From contig JAISVN010000094.1 in the NCBI GenBank assembly GCA_031271555.1, forward strand, positions 1-9,563: 9,563 nt of DNA, written 5' to 3'. The notes under the pieces were generated by a model, which saw nothing but the letters and a program-made list of their open reading frames with translations, ran no database searches and had not been told where the DNA came from. Origin of the DNA: Candidatus Methanoplasma sp. GTDB taxonomy: Archaea; Thermoplasmatota; Thermoplasmata; Methanomassiliicoccales; Methanomethylophilaceae. Shown piece after piece: positions 6,878 through 9,563 of this stretch; positions within the stretch are counted from its first letter, which is position 1, and every line of letters starts with the position of its first letter. Both the position numbers and the translations under genes were made by a program.

Positions 6878-6911
6878 GTCAGCTGGTCAGTGCAGGACAG
6901 ACCATTTCCGG

Positions 6912-7841
6912 TCAATCGGTTCTGAATGCTTTAATGGATATTGCCGACATTATGTCCGTAGCAAGGTCTCCGCTTTTTGTTGCACTTTTCGACAAGGTCT
7001 CGCTTATTATCCTGTATCCTATCTCATAGCCTTCTTCCATAGGTATCAGGCCCCAAGTCATCCCATCCGCTATATGCAGGACAGATGAAACATAGGAAAG
7101 AATGACCGGGTCCTTTGAGATGTTATCCAATTGGGAGTCGAACCCGCTTCCCGGTTCAAGTTCTCTGTTCAGGAGATATTCCCTGCATGATGCCTTTGTT
7201 ATGCCAAAGCACTCCAAACGTTTGAACACATCCGCTTGGGATTCGGGGGTAACACCATTCTTTCCCATGGATGATAATGCCGCCTCCAAGACGGACTTGC
7301 CGATGAGCTCCCCCAGTTTAGAATGCTTTCCTGCGCTGTGGAGGGTTATTCCGCGCTCTGCATTGCTTAACACAGCGATGCATACGGAATCGCTGCCGCA
7401 TGCCAGATCCCCGGAGACTGGATGCCTGATCAGAAGCTGCTGTAGCGCGCAGGTGATGGCCTCGGTGGACGTTATCGCTGCTCTTGCCAATGTAGCCTGC
7501 GGCAGTTTTGCATCGATCATCAGAACGACCGCAATGCTGTACATTCTATTTCCGGCACTCTTTGTTTTGAACTTCGGGTCTGCTACCACCAATGCCGATA
7601 CGGACGTCTTTCCGTAGGAGAGTGTGACAAGGGAATACGTTCCTACATCAGGAGACATCACTATCTCGAAAGCTTTTCCTCCGGGCTTATTGGTGAGTAT
7701 GAATTCGTCCAGAGCCTCTGTGTATCCGCCGCTGTCCGAGGATGATAAGACGAACCATTCTCCGTCGGGATGAGTGATGGATATTTCCGACCCTTTTTCG
7801 TTTATGACGAATCCGCCGCAACATTCCTGCTCTGTTTTCAA
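6912..7841 (-). CDS. Divergent CbiZ-like protein (degraded adenosylcobinamide amidohydrolase paralog), TTG start
   Basis: 309 residues, homologous along its length to the upstream CbiZ-like gene. Shared landmarks: EWFVLSSSDSGGY (28-40), SIAVVLMIDAKLPQATLARA (102-121), TSTEAITCAL (124-133), and a C-terminal block with VLHIADGMTWGLIP (254-267). It lacks the region equivalent to the GLGTAAHMEN segment of the partner. The Gly/Arg-rich RGNGGRAGD loop is replaced by an unrelated Lys-rich stretch (about 88-98), and the ATGSGTDQVAV motif is reduced to LACGSDSVCIAV (146-157). It may be non-catalytic or changed in substrate. The start is TTG at 7841, supported by a strong SD GGAGG (7853-7849, 7-base spacing) and a 4-base overlap (TTGA) with the preceding stop. 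The only other internal Met candidates are far downstream. Confidence 0.75.
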   Translation of the reverse strand: MKTEQECCGGFVINEKGSEISITHPDGEWFVLSSSDSGGYTEALDEFILTNKPGGKAFEIVMSPDVGTYSLVTLSYGKTSVSALVVADPKFKTKSAGNRMYSIAVVLMIDAKLPQATLARAAITSTEAITCALQQLLIRHPVSGDLACGSDSVCIAVLSNAERGITLHSAGKHSKLGELIGKSVLEAALSSMGKNGVTPESQADVFKRLECFGITKASCREYLLNRELEPGSGFDSQLDNISKDPVILSYVSSVLHIADGMTWGLIPMEEGYEIGYRIISETLSKSATKSGDLATDIMSAISIKAFRTD

Positions 7842-9001
7842 GACGATCCCTCCGCTGCAGCGATCTCCGATGCTTTATTGAAAAGCATCATTGCCATGTA
7901 GAGTTTTAGCATCTCTGCCGGCGTTTCTGTGGCCTCGAACCGTTTAATGAGGACCGGGTCCTTCGAAGAAGGGCCGCTTATCACAGCATTCAATATGTTC
8001 TTGCAGGCACTGGTTCCAGCGTCGGGTGGTATCAACCCCCATTCTATCTCATCCATTATGTGGATGACGGCCGATACAGCAGCGGATGTTTCTGCATCTT
8101 TCGTAAGTTCCGCCAATCCTTTCTTGAGCGTACTCATCCTAAAAGGATGCCTTATCTCGTTATGGCAGTCCATCTCTGTTATCTTATGCCTTGATATGAT
8201 TAGATACGGGTTACGCTGGAATTCCGGGTTCATCATCGTCTGAAGGTCAAGCGCTTCGGAAAGCGTACTCTCTACACACTTCTTTATCGCATCTGCGAGT
8301 TCGGAACCATTGGTGTAGTGCGAGATCTTGTTTTCGCTTCCTTTGTTACACATGACTGCGACCTGATCCGTCCCGGAACCGGTGGCTATGCCTTTGGAAT
8401 ATATGCTCTTGCCAGACAGTTTCATAAGGGTTCTGCTCTTGGCCTCCGTGGCGGTCATCATTGCTCCGAGGAGCGCACTGTCCTCAAGGTCTGCATCTAT
8501 GATGAGTATTATCACTATGGTCCCGCTTTTATTCATGACCCTTTCCATCTCATCAAAGCTTGCGGGATCCCCCGCACGGCCTCCGTTGCCTCTGATCCCC
8601 CCGGTGATTACGGCTGAGACCTCTATCCCGTTAGATGTGACAGAGCCTTTGGCAGCGTTCTCCATGTGTGCTGCAGTTCCAAGCCCGACAGCTGTGGAAG
8701 TGTCCATTCCAAGCATCTTCGCATACCCCTCTACATATTCGAGATGGACCTCTCTAGGTTTCCCCATCATGCTGTATTCTGCGGTTCCGCCGATGCTTGT
8801 GCTGTTGAATACTGCTGACGGAGAGGACGTGAAACCTCCGTTGAAGTTCCCGGACGACAGTACTCTCCAGTCCTCAGAGGGCGGCACGACTATCAGCGAT
8901 CTGTTCTGTCTGTATGCCGATACGCCGCAAGGAAAACTCTTCACGAGCCTGCGTTCTTCTTTTTCTTCTGCATTTATTATGTCTCTCCAAGTTATGGTCA
9001 T
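7838..9001 (-). CDS. cbiZ: CbiZ-like adenosylcobinamide amidohydrolase with C-terminal extension
   Basis: 387 residues from the ATG at 9001. CbiZ removes the aminopropanol side chain of adenosylcobinamide, giving adenosylcobyric acid so that salvaged corrinoids can enter cobalamin synthesis. CbiZ landmarks: DWRVLSSGNFNGG (44-56), VGLGTAAHMEN (105-115), VITGGIRGNGGRAGD (131-145), GTIVIILIIDADL (160-172), MMTATEAKSRTLMKL (181-195) and ATGSGTDQVAV (206-216). About 135 further residues (from about 250) include VIHIMDEIEWGLIP (312-325), shared with the downstream paralog and longer than a plain CbiZ domain. I start at 9001, not 9016, because GGAGGAG (9012-9006) lies six bases before that ATG and would otherwise be coding. 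The isochorismatase-family gene ends 45 bases upstream and the paralog overlaps its stop, suggesting one operon. Confidence 0.83.
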   Translation of the reverse strand: MTITWRDIINAEEKEERRLVKSFPCGVSAYRQNRSLIVVPPSEDWRVLSSGNFNGGFTSSPSAVFNSTSIGGTAEYSMMGKPREVHLEYVEGYAKMLGMDTSTAVGLGTAAHMENAAKGSVTSNGIEVSAVITGGIRGNGGRAGDPASFDEMERVMNKSGTIVIILIIDADLEDSALLGAMMTATEAKSRTLMKLSGKSIYSKGIATGSGTDQVAVMCNKGSENKISHYTNGSELADAIKKCVESTLSEALDLQTMMNPEFQRNPYLIISRHKITEMDCHNEIRHPFRMSTLKKGLAELTKDAETSAAVSAVIHIMDEIEWGLIPPDAGTSACKNILNAVISGPSSKDPVLIKRFEATETPAEMLKLYMAMMLFNKASEIAAAEGSS

Positions 9002-9046
9002 TCTACTCCTCCTCATTTGTTAATTTGTTTTGGAAAGCCGGCTCCA

Positions 9047-9563
9047 TCAGGAGTTGGGCGTGTCGCACCTCTGATATTTGTATCCGCATATTGGAGATAC
9101 AGGCATCTTCGTGGTGCGTAGATTCTCTTCAACATCCTCGAACGTGAATTTATTGCACAAAGTGAGTGCCGCTTGGTTGTATTTCTCATCTGTGGCTATC
9201 GTCCCTCCGACCAGTAGATACGGGCTTAACTTGTATTCGTAGGCTCCGTAATATGTTCCCATGACGCACAGCTGGGTCACCATTCCCGCAAGGAGCACGC
9301 TGTCGCATCCGCATTCCTTTAAGACATCTGCCAGCTTAGAATGCAAAAATGAATTCATGTGTCCTTTGTGGACAGTTATGTCCCTGGGGTCCGATACGAT
9401 TCCGTGCAGGTACTCGTTGCCGTCGTTTTTGGTATACACGGATGAGTGGGAGTGCCCGTCGAAGTAGACGAATATGACCGGCCTCCCGTTGCTTCGGAAC
9501 ATCTCCGCAGTTCTGTTTATGTTATCTATGATGTCTTTGTTCCCGTTCTCAGGGATGGAGCCG
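9047..9563 (-). CDS. Isochorismatase/nicotinamidase-family cysteine hydrolase (5' end beyond window)
   Basis: 171 residues are visible; the N-terminus, with the expected catalytic Asp, lies beyond the right edge. The reading frame is open to the edge: PENGNKDIIDNINRTAEMFRS then GRPVIFVYFDGHSHS (26-40), the usual second strand. HKGHMNSF (65-72) supplies the catalytic Lys66. GMVTQLCVMGTYYGA (93-107) holds the nucleophilic Cys99 after the characteristic cis-peptide region. The family hydrolyses amides or enol ethers (nicotinamide, ureidoacrylate, isochorismate and others), and the substrate cannot be inferred here. It is the first visible gene of a leftward unit with the two CbiZ-like genes, 45 bases before the first. 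A role in corrinoid salvage is possible but rests only on position. Confidence 0.8.
   Translation of the reverse strand, partial: GSIPENGNKDIIDNINRTAEMFRSNGRPVIFVYFDGHSHSSVYTKNDGNEYLHGIVSDPRDITVHKGHMNSFLHSKLADVLKECGCDSVLLAGMVTQLCVMGTYYGAYEYKLSPYLLVGGTIATDEKYNQAALTLCNKFTFEDVEENLRTTKMPVSPICGYKYQRCDTPNS

Noticed and set aside
6884..6904. Inverted repeat TGGTC...GACCA between the CbiZ-like paralog and the PLD gene as a terminator
   Set aside because: Only 5-bp arms with an 11-base loop and no T-run directly after; too weak to call.
9002..9016. Upstream ATG at 9016 as the start of the CbiZ-like gene
   Set aside because: It would place the GGAGGAG SD inside the coding region; the ATG at 9001 has ideal spacing from it.
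8382..9023. 213-residue plus-strand frame opposite the CbiZ-like gene (and 7102-7617 opposite its paralog)
   Set aside because: Shadow frames of well-supported minus-strand genes; no family resemblance.
1..9563. CRISPR arrays, tRNA/rRNA genes, insertion sequences
   Set aside because: No regularly spaced repeats, no tRNA-like cloverleaf or rRNA motifs, and no transposase or terminal inverted repeats were seen.

Overview
The window looks archaeal. TATA-like AT-rich boxes sit about 25 bases before several start sites, Shine-Dalgarno (SD) sequences are of the GGAGG type, and AUA and AGA/AGG codons are common. The gene families (CbiZ amidohydrolase, a BchI/BchD-like chelatase ATPase pair, a MazG-like pyrophosphatase, a lamin-tail/phospholipase D surface protein) fit a methanogen-related Thermoplasmata lineage, perhaps Methanomassiliicoccales. 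That placement is an inference from gene content. All eight visible stop codons are TGA.

Layout. 1-915 (minus, cut by the window edge) encodes a membrane-anchored solute-binding protein of the Fe-siderophore/heme/cobalamin type. A 184-base divergent intergenic region (916-1099) follows. 1100-4002 (plus) is a translationally coupled pair: an I-type AAA+ chelatase ATPase and a D-type subunit with AAA+ module, proline/acidic linker and von Willebrand A domain. 4056-4379 (plus) is a small MazG-like NTP pyrophosphohydrolase, probably leaderless. Its TGA stop directly abuts that of a convergent GNAT acetyltransferase (4380-4829, minus), which is the second gene of a unit headed by a secreted, C-terminally anchored phospholipase D-like protein (4845-6824, minus). 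6912-9563 (minus) is a further unit: an isochorismatase-family hydrolase (cut by the right edge), a CbiZ-like adenosylcobinamide amidohydrolase, and a second, degraded CbiZ-like paralog starting at TTG.

Theme. Both ends of the window point to tetrapyrrole or corrinoid handling: a binding protein of the B12/heme/siderophore class, the ATPase subunits of a three-part chelatase (the large CobN/ChlH-like subunit is not in the window), and CbiZ enzymes, which prepare salvaged corrinoids for re-use.

Main discovery. The divergent intergenic region holds three perfect copies of one 17-bp inverted repeat, TTGGA-N7-TCCAA, and I found no other copy in the window. Two lie in tandem, 20 bp apart, just downstream of the likely TATA box of the binding-protein gene. 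The third lies between the likely TATA box and the SD of the chelatase pair. This looks like an undescribed operator that co-regulates uptake and chelatase genes.
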